Below are positions 6,506-16,506 of a stretch of DNA of 64,000 nt, in pieces. The translations under genes were made by a program, and so were the position numbers. Origin of the DNA: Actinomycetes bacterium (GTDB lineage: Bacteria > Actinomycetota > Coriobacteriia > Anaerosomatales > Anaerosomataceae); NCBI GenBank assembly GCA_022839745.1, contig JALHJB010000004.1:1-64000 (forward strand), given 5' to 3'. Position 1 is the stretch's first letter; every line of letters starts with the position of its first letter. Under the pieces are notes generated by a model, which saw only the letters and a list, made by a program, of their open reading frames with translations, was not told where the DNA came from and did not search any database.

Positions 6506-6733
6506 CTACTGGGTCTTCTCGAGCCGCTCTGCGATCCAGACCTTGATGATCGACTGCCTCGGGACTCCGAGTCGCATCGTTTCATGATCAAGTGCCTCGA
6601 CCATCCATACTGGAAGGTCAACATTTGCTCGACGGGGTTTCAGCCTCGGGCGAGTTGCCGTGGACATGCCCAGGTCACCCATGATGTCCTCGACGCCATC
6701 ATCGAACTTCTTGTCGAATTCGCTGGCTTCCAT
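6506..6733 (-). CDS. brnA: BrnA/CopG-type antitoxin beside attI
   Basis: 75 aa from ATG 6733 (a GTG at 6748 is possible). The C-terminal half is the ribbon-helix-helix type sequence PRRANVDLPVWMVEAL followed by GVPRQSIIKVWIAERL, typical of CopG-like partners of BrnT. It overlaps the end of brnT, as toxin-first BrnTA operons do. It should bind and repress the operon and neutralise BrnT. Unlike the cassettes, this pair lies between intI and attI, so it belongs to the fixed platform. Confidence 0.8.
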   Translation of the reverse strand: MEASEFDKKFDDGVEDIMGDLGMSTATRPRLKPRRANVDLPVWMVEALDHETMRLGVPRQSIIKVWIAERLEKTQ

Positions 6734-7052
6734 ATGCCTGGACCTCACTGTCCCGAGATCTGCGCACCAAAATGATCCTGACGAGGTCGCCTCGGTAGGT
6801 CACCACTGCCGACCAGTGCTTGTCGTCGATACGTCCCACTACGATGAACCGCTGCTCAGTACCCGCCCTGGCAGCGACCAGGACATGCGTGTCGCCCCGC
6901 CAAATCGCCTGCGCTTCGATAAAGTCGATACCATGCTTGAGTCTGCTCGACGCGCTCTTCGCTTGATCGAATGTTATTGCGTGCCTTCTTGGTTTTGCGA
7001 TTGCGCTTGCGCAGTCTGCGTAAGCGCGCCACCGGTACCATCCCCGACCCAC
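6699..7052 (-). CDS. brnT: BrnT-type ribonuclease toxin, directly downstream of intI
   Basis: 117 aa from GTG 7052, with GGAGG five bases upstream. The BrnT pattern is clear: ITFDQAKSASSRLKHGIDF (about 25-43), then GRIDDKHWSAVVTYRGD and VRIILVRRSR. BrnT is a RelE-fold RNase. The N-terminus has about 20 residues more than usual for the family. It starts 12 nt after the intI stop, so the integrase and toxin-antitoxin genes probably share a transcript. A role in holding the integron platform in the chromosome is inferred. Confidence 0.83.
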   Translation of the reverse strand: MGRGWYRWRAYADCASAIAKPRRHAITFDQAKSASSRLKHGIDFIEAQAIWRGDTHVLVAARAGTEQRFIVVGRIDDKHWSAVVTYRGDLVRIILVRRSRDSEVQAYGSQRIRQEVR

Positions 7053-7064
7053 TCCACCCTCCGC

Positions 7065-8036
7065 TCACATCCCGTCGAGCGGGCTCCGCACCCCTCGCCC
7101 TCCGCGGTTGAGCACATGGGTGTAGATCATCGTGGTGCGCACATCCTTGTGGCCGAGCAGCTCCTGGATCGTGCGGATGTCGTAGCCGCTCTCAAGCAGA
7201 TGCGTGGCGAACGAGTGGCGGAACGTGTGGCACCCTACGTTCTTCTGCACGCCGGCCCGTCGCACCGCCTCCTTCACCGCACGCTGCAGCGACGTCGCAT
7301 GCACGTGGTGCCGCCCCTGCTCGCCAGTCTTTGCATTCCGCCAGCGGCGCTCCTGCGGAAAGACCCACTGCCACTTCCATTCCGAAGCCGCGGACCGGTA
7401 CTTGCGGTCAAGCGCGCCCGGCATCACCACGCGGCCCCAGCCCGCTGCCCGGTCGTGCTCCCAGACAACCCGCGCCCGGCGCAGTTGATCGCGAAGCGGG
7501 CCCACGAGCGCTTCAGGCAGCATCGTCACGCGATCCTTCGCGCCTTTGCCATCGCGCACCAGGATCTCGTTGCCCGAGAAGTCGATGTCTTGCACGCGCA
7601 GCCTCAGACACTCGGACAATCGCAGCCCGCAACCGTACATGACCGATGCCATCAGCCAGTACTGATCGGGTAGCTCCGCCAGGACCGCCCGCACCTCGGA
7701 CCGTGTCATCACCACGGGGACATGCTCGGACCGCTTCGCGCGCACCAGCCCGCGCATCTCGCCCACGTCATAGCCCAGCACGTACCGGTACAGGAAGAGG
7801 ATGGCCGAGAGCGCCTGGGTCTGCGTAGACGCGCTCACGCCCCCGTCGGTTGCCAGGTGGCTCACGAACGCATTGATCTCGTCGGCACCCATCTCGGCAG
7901 GATGGCGCATGTGATGGAAGCGGATGAACCGTTCGGCCCACTGCACGTAGGCCTTCTCGGTCCGAGGACTGTAGTGGCGCGCTCGCAGCTCCTCGGCCAT
8001 GAGGTCGAGCAGCTTCGGCTTTGGTGCTGGATTCAT
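7065..8036 (-). CDS. intI: Integron integrase (tyrosine recombinase)
   Basis: 323 aa from ATG 8036 (the frame also allows 8078). N-terminal SAM-like domain (about 5-95), then the catalytic domain with Arg about 139 (CGLRLSE), His and Arg about 270/273 (CHTFRHSFATHLL), His about 296 (LLGH) and Tyr about 305 (MIYTHVL). The segment about 206-248, from ALDRKYRSAASEWKWQWVFP to GRHHVHATSLQRA, is the extra domain that separates integron integrases from XerC/D. The ending RGGRGVRSPLDGM also fits IntI. The gene points towards the cassettes, the reverse of class 1 integrons. No LexA box was seen upstream. Confidence 0.95.
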   Translation of the reverse strand: MNPAPKPKLLDLMAEELRARHYSPRTEKAYVQWAERFIRFHHMRHPAEMGADEINAFVSHLATDGGVSASTQTQALSAILFLYRYVLGYDVGEMRGLVRAKRSEHVPVVMTRSEVRAVLAELPDQYWLMASVMYGCGLRLSECLRLRVQDIDFSGNEILVRDGKGAKDRVTMLPEALVGPLRDQLRRARVVWEHDRAAGWGRVVMPGALDRKYRSAASEWKWQWVFPQERRWRNAKTGEQGRHHVHATSLQRAVKEAVRRAGVQKNVGCHTFRHSFATHLLESGYDIRTIQELLGHKDVRTTMIYTHVLNRGGRGVRSPLDGM

Positions 8037-8195
8037 CGGCGGCCCCCGGCGATCACGCGGTCGCACTATGATGCGCACAAGGGCGTAACCGGGATGTCAC
8101 CGGGAGCCAACCAGTCGGTATGCCGTCGGACGCAGCGCATGGAGCACGGTCAGGCGCGCCGCGAAACCCAGCCCGTCGCTGTAGCCGCGCCTCCG

Positions 8196-9386
8196 CTACA
8201 GCGCCTTCACGGCCTCCGCGAGCTTCCCCGCCCACTCAGTCACCTCGGCGAAGTCCTCATCCTCTGGCCGGAACTTCACGGTGTAGGACTCGATCGGCAT
8301 CTCGAAACCGATCTCCTCGAGCCGAGCGGTCATCTGCTTCTCGGCACCCTTGCTCCAGCCGTAGCTAGAGAACACGCCGGCGATCCGCCCGGTCGGCTTG
8401 AGACCCGCGAGGTACTGCAGGTAGCCGGCCACGCGATAGAGCATGCCGTGATGGAGCGTCGGCGAGCCGAGCACGAGCGCTTTGGCCTCGAGCAGCTCAT
8501 AGGTGATGTGCGCCACCGGCGACACGGCCAGGTCGTACACGCTCACCTCGATGCCCTCGGCCGCCATTGCATCGGCTATGCGTGTTGCGAGCGCTGCCGT
8601 GGAGCCCCACATCGTGGAGTACACGACGACGGCCTTGTCGCGCTTCTCGCCCGCACCCCAACGCTGGTACGCCTCGACGACCCGGCCGAACTCCTCGCCA
8701 CGCCAGATCAGGCCGTGCGAGGGGGCGACCACATCGATCTCCCAGCCGGTCTCGAGCACCTTGTCGATCGCCTTGCCCACCGCGGTGCCGAGCGGCAGCA
8801 GGATGTTCGCGTAGTAGATGCCGAGCTCGCGCATCGCCTCATCCAGCCCGAAATCGCTCGCGAAGCGCGCGTTGCTCGAGACATGCTGGCCGAAGGCGTC
8901 GTTGGGCATAAGCACCCGCTCTTCGGGGCAGTAGGTGAACATCGAGTCCGGCCAGTGCACCATCGACATCGGCAGGAACCTGAGCGTACGCCCGCCGAGG
9001 TCGATGACGTCGTCCGCTTTCACGGGCTCGACCACGAGGCCATTGTGGTAGTCTGCCACGCCCTTCACGCCGGCCGGGGAGGCCACCACGCGCGCCTGCG
9101 GCATCGCGGCCATCACCTCAGGCAGTCCGCCGTTGTGATCGGGCTCCACGTGGTTCACCACGATATGCGTGATCTTCTCCAGCGGTACGACCGACTCGAT
9201 GCGCGACAGCAGTTCGGGAACGAACGGCGCCTTGGTGGTGTCGATGAGCGCGACACCGGTCTCGCCCATCACCAGGTAGCAGTTGTACGTGCTGCCCTGC
9301 GGAGTCTCAAAGCCGTGGAAGTCGCGCAGGTTCCAGTCGATCGCGCCGACCCACCAGATATTCTCAGTGACCTTCATGGCACGCAT
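8196..9386 (-). CDS. fprA: Flavodiiron protein (A-type flavoprotein)
   Basis: 396 aa. The N-terminal metallo-beta-lactamase-like di-iron domain has the ligand set HVEPDH (His79, Glu81, Asp83, His84), His143 (MVHWPD), Asp162 (NDAFGQH) and His223 (PSHGLIW). The C-terminal flavodoxin domain starts about residue 250 with YSTMWGSTAALA. Such enzymes reduce O2 to water and/or NO to N2O in anaerobes, using rubredoxin or similar donors. No rubredoxin gene is adjacent. The start has GGAGG 7 nt upstream. It marks the return to chromosomal backbone next to the integron. Confidence 0.95.
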   Translation of the reverse strand: MRAMKVTENIWWVGAIDWNLRDFHGFETPQGSTYNCYLVMGETGVALIDTTKAPFVPELLSRIESVVPLEKITHIVVNHVEPDHNGGLPEVMAAMPQARVVASPAGVKGVADYHNGLVVEPVKADDVIDLGGRTLRFLPMSMVHWPDSMFTYCPEERVLMPNDAFGQHVSSNARFASDFGLDEAMRELGIYYANILLPLGTAVGKAIDKVLETGWEIDVVAPSHGLIWRGEEFGRVVEAYQRWGAGEKRDKAVVVYSTMWGSTAALATRIADAMAAEGIEVSVYDLAVSPVAHITYELLEAKALVLGSPTLHHGMLYRVAGYLQYLAGLKPTGRIAGVFSSYGWSKGAEKQMTARLEEIGFEMPIESYTVKFRPEDEDFAEVTEWAGKLAEAVKAL

Positions 9387-9544
9387 GGTGTGGCCTCCGT
9401 TTCAGCTCAGGATTCACGTGTTCATCATCATACCCGTAGCGAATGCCCGCGGCTCCGGTGGAGTCCGAGGAAGCCTCCGCAGCGCGGGTTGTGCGCGAGG
9501 ACAGCGATGAGGGCTCTGCCGGAGCCGAGAGGAGCGAGCCTGCC

Positions 9545-10552
9545 TCAGTTGTCGCGCTGCACGAAGAAGTCGGCCATCGAGAGCAGCAGGTCGCGGGCTT
9601 TGCTGGCCGGAAGCGCGGCCTCAAGGTCGGTGTTCGCGCTCAACACGAGATCCCGGGCGTACCCGCGCGCAAACTCGATGCTGCCGCTCTCGTTCATGAT
9701 GGCGACCGCTTCATCCAACAGTGTCGGATCCTCAGTGCGCGCCGCCAGCAGTTCGAGCAGCCGGTCGCGCTGCTCCGAGTGCTCGAGGGCGTGCACCGCG
9801 GCAAGCGTGCGCTTCCCCTCGGTGATGTCGCTCCGGAAGTCCTTCTTCGTGGCCTCACGGGTACCCACGAGGTTGAGCACGTCGTCCTGGATCTGGAACG
9901 CGAGCCCCGCAGCCTGCCCGAAGGCCCTCAGCGCCGCAATCTGCTCCTCGGTGCCACCACCCACGATCGCGCCGATGGCGAGGGGCACAGAGCCCGAGTA
10001 GAACGCGGTCTTGTGATTCGCCATCGTCAGGTAGTCGGCAACGGTGATGTCGAACCGGTCGTCGCGCGCCCAGCCGATGTCGAGCGCCTGACCCTCGATG
10101 GTGCGGGTGGTCATATCCACGAGCTCCTTGAGGACCCGGAGCTTGCAGGCGTCTTCAAGGCCGGGATCATTCACCACCGCTCCGGTCACGAGCGAGAGCG
10201 CCAGATCGCCGGAGTTGATGGCGAGCGCGTCGCCCTCCACGATGTGCAGGCACGGCTCGCCGCGCCTGGTCAGCGAGCTGTCCATGATGTCGTCGTGGAT
10301 GAGCGCGGCCGTATGGAAGTGCTCGATCGCGGCAGCCGATGGCCACGCACGCTTGGGATCGCCTCCCACAGCCTCGGCAGCAAGCAGGCAGATGAGCGGC
10401 CGATGCCGCTTGCCGGCGTTGCGCGTGTACTCCATGAGCGGCGAGTACAGGTACCGCTTCATGTCAGCGTGTGACCCGTTGCCGAAGAACTCGGCAAGGT
10501 ACGCGTCGAACTTCTTGGCGTTGCGCTTGAGGTAGAGCTCGAAAGCCGTCAT
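9545..10552 (-). CDS. Polyprenyl diphosphate synthase (trans-type)
   Basis: 335 aa from ATG 10552, with GGAGG upstream. Both aspartate-rich motifs are present: DDIMD (about 87-91) and FQIQDD (ending about 224), with GKRHRP near 47. The enzyme condenses isopentenyl diphosphate with allylic diphosphates to make C15-C40 chains for quinones, carotenoids or cell-wall lipid carriers. The chain length cannot be read safely from the sequence. A 158-nt gap separates it from the flavodiiron gene. Confidence 0.93.
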   Translation of the reverse strand: MTAFELYLKRNAKKFDAYLAEFFGNGSHADMKRYLYSPLMEYTRNAGKRHRPLICLLAAEAVGGDPKRAWPSAAAIEHFHTAALIHDDIMDSSLTRRGEPCLHIVEGDALAINSGDLALSLVTGAVVNDPGLEDACKLRVLKELVDMTTRTIEGQALDIGWARDDRFDITVADYLTMANHKTAFYSGSVPLAIGAIVGGGTEEQIAALRAFGQAAGLAFQIQDDVLNLVGTREATKKDFRSDITEGKRTLAAVHALEHSEQRDRLLELLAARTEDPTLLDEAVAIMNESGSIEFARGYARDLVLSANTDLEAALPASKARDLLLSMADFFVQRDN

Positions 10553-10636
10553 GACCCTCCCGACAGCCGTGGCCGGTCCACGGTCCACGATAGTGTAGGG
10601 TCCCTTCCGCACCCGGGCAACCCGCACGTTCGGGTC

Positions 10637-11479
10637 CTAGATGCTTCCGGAGCCGTCCGCGAGCGCGTGCTCGTCGTCGCGGATCCCCTTCTCCAGGTAT
10701 ACGCCGTCCGGACTGAATCGCCTGCGGAACGTCAGCATCACCGCCACCACCGAGCCGATCGCTGTCGCGGCCGCCACCATCAGCATCACCACGATCTGGT
10801 ACGCGCTGGCCGCAAGCGGGTCCGCTCCCGCCAGGATCTGCCCGGTCATCATCCCTGGGATGAACACGATGCCCGCCGCGGCCATCGAGTTGATGGTGGG
10901 GATGAGCGCCGCCGAGATCGCCTTGCGCACGCTCGGGGACGCCGCCTCCCACGGGGTCGCGCCCAGCGCCACGAGCGCCACGAGCTCCTCGGCACGCCCG
11001 TCGAGGTCGGCGAACACCCGCTCAAGCGCGAGCGCGATGCCCGTCATCGAGTTTCCGAGCACCATGCCGGCGATCGGGATCACATACTGCGCGCGGTACC
11101 ATGGCTCGACCTGCACCACGAGTCCGGTGACCGCGAACGTGACGATGAAGCCGGTGAGCCCCATCGAGATCACCGAGCTGCCAAAGATGCCGGGCGGCGC
11201 GTCGGGCGCGCGCTTCAGGATGGTGCGCGCGGCCATCACGATCATGAGCAGCATGAGCGCGAGCACGAGCCACGGGCTGTCCACCCCGAAGACCCACCTG
11301 AGGGTAAGCCCCAGCAGGAACAGCTGCAGGTACGTGCGAACGGTCGCTATCGCCAGGTCCTTCTCGATGCCGAGCGACAGCCGGATCGAGATGATGCCCA
11401 CGAGCACCATGAAACCCGCCGACAGAACCAGCTGCGGCCAACCGATGGCTACCACGCCGGCGGTCTCAGTCACTGTCAC
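10637..11479 (-). CDS. fetB: FetB/UPF0014-type permease
   Basis: 280 aa from GTG 11479 (GTG 11473 is also possible). Multi-pass membrane protein with the family pattern IRLSLGIEKDLAIATVRTYLQL and VLGNSMTGIALALERV near the middle. FetAB in E. coli is an iron exporter that protects against peroxide; related pairs have been proposed to export other substrates. The start overlaps the end of the ATPase gene upstream, so the two are translationally coupled. It ends 84 nt before the prenyl synthase start. Confidence 0.88.
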   Translation of the reverse strand: MTVTETAGVVAIGWPQLVLSAGFMVLVGIISIRLSLGIEKDLAIATVRTYLQLFLLGLTLRWVFGVDSPWLVLALMLLMIVMAARTILKRAPDAPPGIFGSSVISMGLTGFIVTFAVTGLVVQVEPWYRAQYVIPIAGMVLGNSMTGIALALERVFADLDGRAEELVALVALGATPWEAASPSVRKAISAALIPTINSMAAAGIVFIPGMMTGQILAGADPLAASAYQIVVMLMVAAATAIGSVVAVMLTFRRRFSPDGVYLEKGIRDDEHALADGSGSI

Positions 11480-12143
11480 CCACCCCGTGGAGCCGGCCGG
11501 CACTGAGCCGCAGTCGCCGGGCGTGCACGCCGTCGGGACGCTGGTGCCGCACGCGCACCACCGCGCCGTCCTTCGCGAACTTCGCGGTGAGCTGCGCCAC
11601 CTGCTCAGCCGAGTCAGCATCAAGCGCCGCGTCGGGCTCGTCGAGCAGCAGCACGTCAGGAGCGGTGAGCATCACGCGCACGAGCGCCACGCGCGCCGCC
11701 TGTCCCACCGACAGCCGCACGGCCTCGCGGTCGAGCGCCACCTCGGCGAGCCCTACCCGGTCGAGCGCGGCACGAAGCTCGTCGTCGTCGGGTACGCGCT
11801 CATCCGCGCGCACCTTGAGCTGCCAGGGCGCACGCAGGTTGGCACGCACGTCGCCCGGGAACACAACAGGCTTCTGCGGCAGAAGCGCCACACGCACGCG
11901 CCATTCGCGCGGCCCCACCTCGGCGGCAGAGCGGCCGCCGAGCAGCAGTTCACCGGAGACGCCCGGCTGCATCAGGGCAAGCGCACGGAGGAGCGTGGTC
12001 TTGCCCGCGCCGGAAGGGCCGGAGATGTCGACGACCTCGCCCCGCGCAACGGTGAGCCTCGCCCCATCGAGGACCTTCAATGGCCCCGCGTCGCCCCTGC
12101 GGACGAAGCGCAGGTCGCGCGCCTCGAGGAGTGTTCCGCTCAC
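11466..12143 (-). CDS. fetA: FetA-type ABC transporter ATPase
   Basis: 225 aa. Walker A GPSGAGKTT (42-50), Q-loop region ALLPQKPVVFPG, signature LSVGQAARVALVR (Val instead of the usual Gly in LSGGQ) and Walker B VLLLDEPDAALD. It pairs with the permease immediately downstream. The gene starts inside the last codons of the nitroreductase gene (4-nt overlap), so this is one operon. The role is probably metal export; the substrate is not proven by sequence. Confidence 0.88.
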   Translation of the reverse strand: MSGTLLEARDLRFVRRGDAGPLKVLDGARLTVARGEVVDISGPSGAGKTTLLRALALMQPGVSGELLLGGRSAAEVGPREWRVRVALLPQKPVVFPGDVRANLRAPWQLKVRADERVPDDDELRAALDRVGLAEVALDREAVRLSVGQAARVALVRVMLTAPDVLLLDEPDAALDADSAEQVAQLTAKFAKDGAVVRVRHQRPDGVHARRLRLSAGRLHGVGDSD

Positions 12144-12649
12144 CAGCGGTCCCGATGCACCGCTTCGGCGCTATAGCGGTCCGCGGCCGGCTTGACCTCG
12201 GCCGGATGACCCACCGCCAGCACGCACAGCGGCTCCACGCCCTCGGGCAGTCCGAGTGCCGCGCGCAGCGGCTCCACGCGCTCCATCTTGGGCCAGAATC
12301 CGAGCCACACAGCACCGAGACCGAGCGCGTGTATCGCGAGCAGTGCGTTCTGCGCGGCGGCCGAGCAGTCTTGCTGCCACATGGTGGGATGGCGGAGATC
12401 GCGGGTGTCGGCGCACACGGCGATCCCAAGCGGCGCCGCACGGAGCATCGAGCCGTACGGCGTGGTCTCGGCCCACGCGTCGAGCCGCGCACGGTCGGTG
12501 GTGACCACGAAGCGCCAGGGCCGTTGGTTGCCCGCCGAAGGCGCCGCCATCGCCGCGTGCAGGATGGCCTCGATGTCCGGCTCGGCCACCGGCTCATCTG
12601 TGTAGGAGCGGATCGATCTGCGTGTCAGGATCGCCTCGATGGCATCCAT
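12140..12649 (-). CDS. Nitroreductase-family FMN protein
   Basis: 169 aa from ATG 12649. The N-terminal FMN-binding arginine motif RRSIRSYTDEPV (about 10-21), PSAGNQRPWRFVV (about 37-49) and WQQDCSAAAQNALLAIHALG (about 91-110) place it in the nitroreductase family. Such proteins reduce nitro groups, quinones or flavins with NAD(P)H. It overlaps fetA and follows the small Cys-rich gene by one nucleotide, forming an operon downstream of tRNA-Sec. The substrate is unknown. Confidence 0.88.
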   Translation of the reverse strand: MDAIEAILTRRSIRSYTDEPVAEPDIEAILHAAMAAPSAGNQRPWRFVVTTDRARLDAWAETTPYGSMLRAAPLGIAVCADTRDLRHPTMWQQDCSAAAQNALLAIHALGLGAVWLGFWPKMERVEPLRAALGLPEGVEPLCVLAVGHPAEVKPAADRYSAEAVHRDRW

Positions 12650-12650
12650 G

Positions 12651-12893
12651 TCACTCGCCTCCGGATTCCCTCTCACGGGTGATGCCGAGCACCGTCTCGA
12701 TGTCGGCACGCTCCTTCAGACTGAGCAGCCACTCGGCGAGCTCTTTGCCTGAATCGCCGAGGAGTCCGAAGTACTGCACGGCACAGCGCGGTGCAGCGTG
12801 TTCAGGGCCGATCTGCGACCAGAAGATGCAGCGATCTTCATCGCACTCGATGCCCAGGTCCCTGACCGTCCGGCGCAGCGCGCACTCATCCAT
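12651..12893 (-). CDS. Small Cys-containing protein next to tRNA-Sec
   Basis: 80 aa from ATG 12893. The N-terminal third has four Cys (positions 4, 17, 22, 37) in MDECALRRTVRDLGIECDED, CIFW and RCAVQYFG, and the rest is helical. It could bind a metal or take part in thiol chemistry. I do not recognise the family. It lies between tRNA-Sec and the nitroreductase gene, one nucleotide from the latter. No in-frame TGA is seen, so it is not itself a selenoprotein. Confidence 0.7.
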   Translation of the reverse strand: MDECALRRTVRDLGIECDEDRCIFWSQIGPEHAAPRCAVQYFGLLGDSGKELAEWLLSLKERADIETVLGITRERESGGE

Positions 12894-12921
12894 CGATGAC
12901 TCCCACCGCTCGGAGAAAGCC

Positions 12922-12947
12922 CACAGGGGCCTCGCGGCCCCCTTGTG
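12922..12947 (-). terminator. Hairpin downstream of tRNA-Sec
   Basis: CACAGGGGCC (12922-12931) pairs with the segment 12936-12947 across a TCGC loop, with one bulge. On the minus strand it follows the tRNA 3' end by about 7 nt. There is no long T-run. It lies just before the start of the small Cys-containing gene, so it could be a terminator or an RNA-processing element. Confidence 0.5.
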
Positions 12948-12954
12948 TAATCTA

Positions 12955-13051
12955 TGGCGGAGCCGTGTGCGAATCGAACACACCCGGGAGGCTCTTCACC
13001 CCCCACTACGGTTTTGAAGACCGCGCCCGGCACCAGCCGAGATCCGGCTCC
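12955..13051 (-). tRNA. selC: tRNA-Sec (UCA anticodon)
   Basis: 97 nt including an encoded CCA. The 5' arm GGAGCCGG and 3' ACGGCTCC form a long acceptor stem (8 positions, the last a G-A mismatch). The anticodon loop CTTCAAA gives anticodon UCA, which reads UGA. A long variable arm (GTGGGGGGTGAAGAGCCTCC region) and the T-loop TTCGATT complete the tRNA-Sec form. It sits 73 nt downstream of the selB stop, on the same strand as selA and selB. Two genes in the window use in-frame TGA at a catalytic position. Confidence 0.96.
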
Positions 13052-13124
13052 GTGGCACAGGATAGCGGTTTGTGGCCGGTCGTACCACGGCCGGGCGCGT
13101 TCGGTGCCCGGTGGGCCGCCTGGC

Positions 13125-15026
<1,902 letters not shown>

Positions 15027-15030
15027 CGGG

Positions 15031-16437
15031 CTACCCCTCCCGCGCGACATACGCGAGGGCGGAGACGACTTCGGGCTCTTCGTCCGTACGCAGCGTGCGC
15101 GGGTCGAGCAGCACGCGCCCGTCTTTGATCCGCGCGATCACCGCCGGTTCGCCGAGGCGGAGCCGTTCCTCGAGCGCGACCGCGCTCATCGCGCGCGGCT
15201 CGAGTGCGACGACCGTCGTGGGGATGTCCTTCATCGGCAGCGCACCACCGCCGGCTCGCGAAACGTCGGGCTGGGTCGCAACGTCGTAGCTCTCGCCGCA
15301 CGCCTCGCTGATTGCCGAGGCAAGGGCTCCGGCGCGCGTTTCGATCTCGCCGGCCCGCATCGTGAGCATCCGGAGGGTGGGGACCTCGGCCAGCAGGCGG
15401 TCCTCATCGAGATAGAGCCGCAGCGTGACCTCGAGGGCGGCGAGCGTCATCTTGTCGAGGCGCACGCACCGCGCGAGCGGGTGCTTCTTGAGCTTCGCGA
15501 TGACCTCGCGCTTGCCCGCGAGAATGCCCGCCTGTGGGCCGCCGAGCAGCTTGTCGCCGCTCGCGCTAACGAGGTCGACACCGGCGGCGATGGCGGCGCC
15601 GATCGTGGGCTCGCCGGGCAGTCCGAAGCGTGCGAGGTCGATGAGCACGCCTGAGCCCTGGTCCTCGAACACGGGGATGCCGTGCTTCTCGCCGAGCGCC
15701 ACCATGTCCTCGGTGGAGACCTCCTCGGTGAACCCGACGACCCGGTAGTTGCTGGTGTGCACCTTGAGCAGCAAACCAGTGCGCGGCGTGATGGCGTTCT
15801 CGTAATCGCGCAGGTGTGTCTTATTGGTGGTGCCGACCTCCACCATCTTGGCGCCACTCTCGCGCATGATGTCCGGGATGCGGAAGCTCCCGCCGATCTC
15901 CACGAGCTGGCCGCGGCTCACGATCGCTTCTTTGCGCCGCGACAGCGCGGCAAGGCCCATCAGCACTGCCGAGGCGTTGTTGTTGACCGCCATCGCGGCC
16001 TCGGCGCCGGTAAGGCGACAGATGAGCTCTTCCACATGCACGTGCCTGCTGCCGCGCTCCCCACTCGGCACGTCGTACTCGAGCGTGGAGTAGCCGCGAG
16101 CCACTTCCGCCACAGCCTCTATCGCGGACTCGGCGAGCGGTGACCGGCCGAGGTTGGTGTGCACGACGATCCCGGTGGCGTTGATCACGCGCCGGAGCGA
16201 GCGACGGGCCTTCCGCGCCAGCCGGGCGGCCGCATCAGAGGCGATGGCATCAGCCGAGACCTCGGCGAGATCACCGGCGCGGATCGCGGCGCGGGTGGCG
16301 TCGAGCGCCTCGCGCAGCGCTTCGAGCGTGAGCGTGCGGCCGTGGGCGACGTCGAGTTCCGCGACGTCCTCACGCTTGAGGAGTTCGTCGACTTTGGGCA
16401 GTGTGCGGAGCAGTGTGTTGGCATCCATGCGTGCCAT
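15031..16437 (-). CDS. selA: L-seryl-tRNA(Sec) selenium transferase SelA
   Basis: 468 aa, normal length. A PLP-fold enzyme that converts Ser-tRNA(Sec) to Sec-tRNA(Sec) with selenophosphate. The PLP lysine is Lys296 in SASGDKLLGGPQAG. Other family motifs are RRVINATGIVVHTNLGRSPL (83-102) and VGTTNKTHLRDY (201-212). The start may be ATG 16437 or ATG 16428. It is first in the selA-selB-selC line, divergent from the zinc-ribbon gene at 16507. Confidence 0.97.
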   Translation of the reverse strand: MARMDANTLLRTLPKVDELLKREDVAELDVAHGRTLTLEALREALDATRAAIRAGDLAEVSADAIASDAAARLARKARRSLRRVINATGIVVHTNLGRSPLAESAIEAVAEVARGYSTLEYDVPSGERGSRHVHVEELICRLTGAEAAMAVNNNASAVLMGLAALSRRKEAIVSRGQLVEIGGSFRIPDIMRESGAKMVEVGTTNKTHLRDYENAITPRTGLLLKVHTSNYRVVGFTEEVSTEDMVALGEKHGIPVFEDQGSGVLIDLARFGLPGEPTIGAAIAAGVDLVSASGDKLLGGPQAGILAGKREVIAKLKKHPLARCVRLDKMTLAALEVTLRLYLDEDRLLAEVPTLRMLTMRAGEIETRAGALASAISEACGESYDVATQPDVSRAGGGALPMKDIPTTVVALEPRAMSAVALEERLRLGEPAVIARIKDGRVLLDPRTLRTDEEPEVVSALAYVAREG

Positions 16438-16506
16438 TCTAGCGGTTTCGCATACGTGTGCCCTAGACTGTGCTTAGGGGAACGGCTGCCGTCGGTGAGG
16501 AGAGCC

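Noticed and set aside
8037..8195. LexA box or SOS-type control upstream of intI
   Set aside because: No CTGT-N8-ACAG or actinobacterial GAACNNNNGTTC site was seen in the gap.
7722..10001. A 759-codon open frame on the plus strand opposite intI, fprA and the prenyl synthase
   Set aside because: It crosses three well-supported minus-strand genes and has no recognisable domain.
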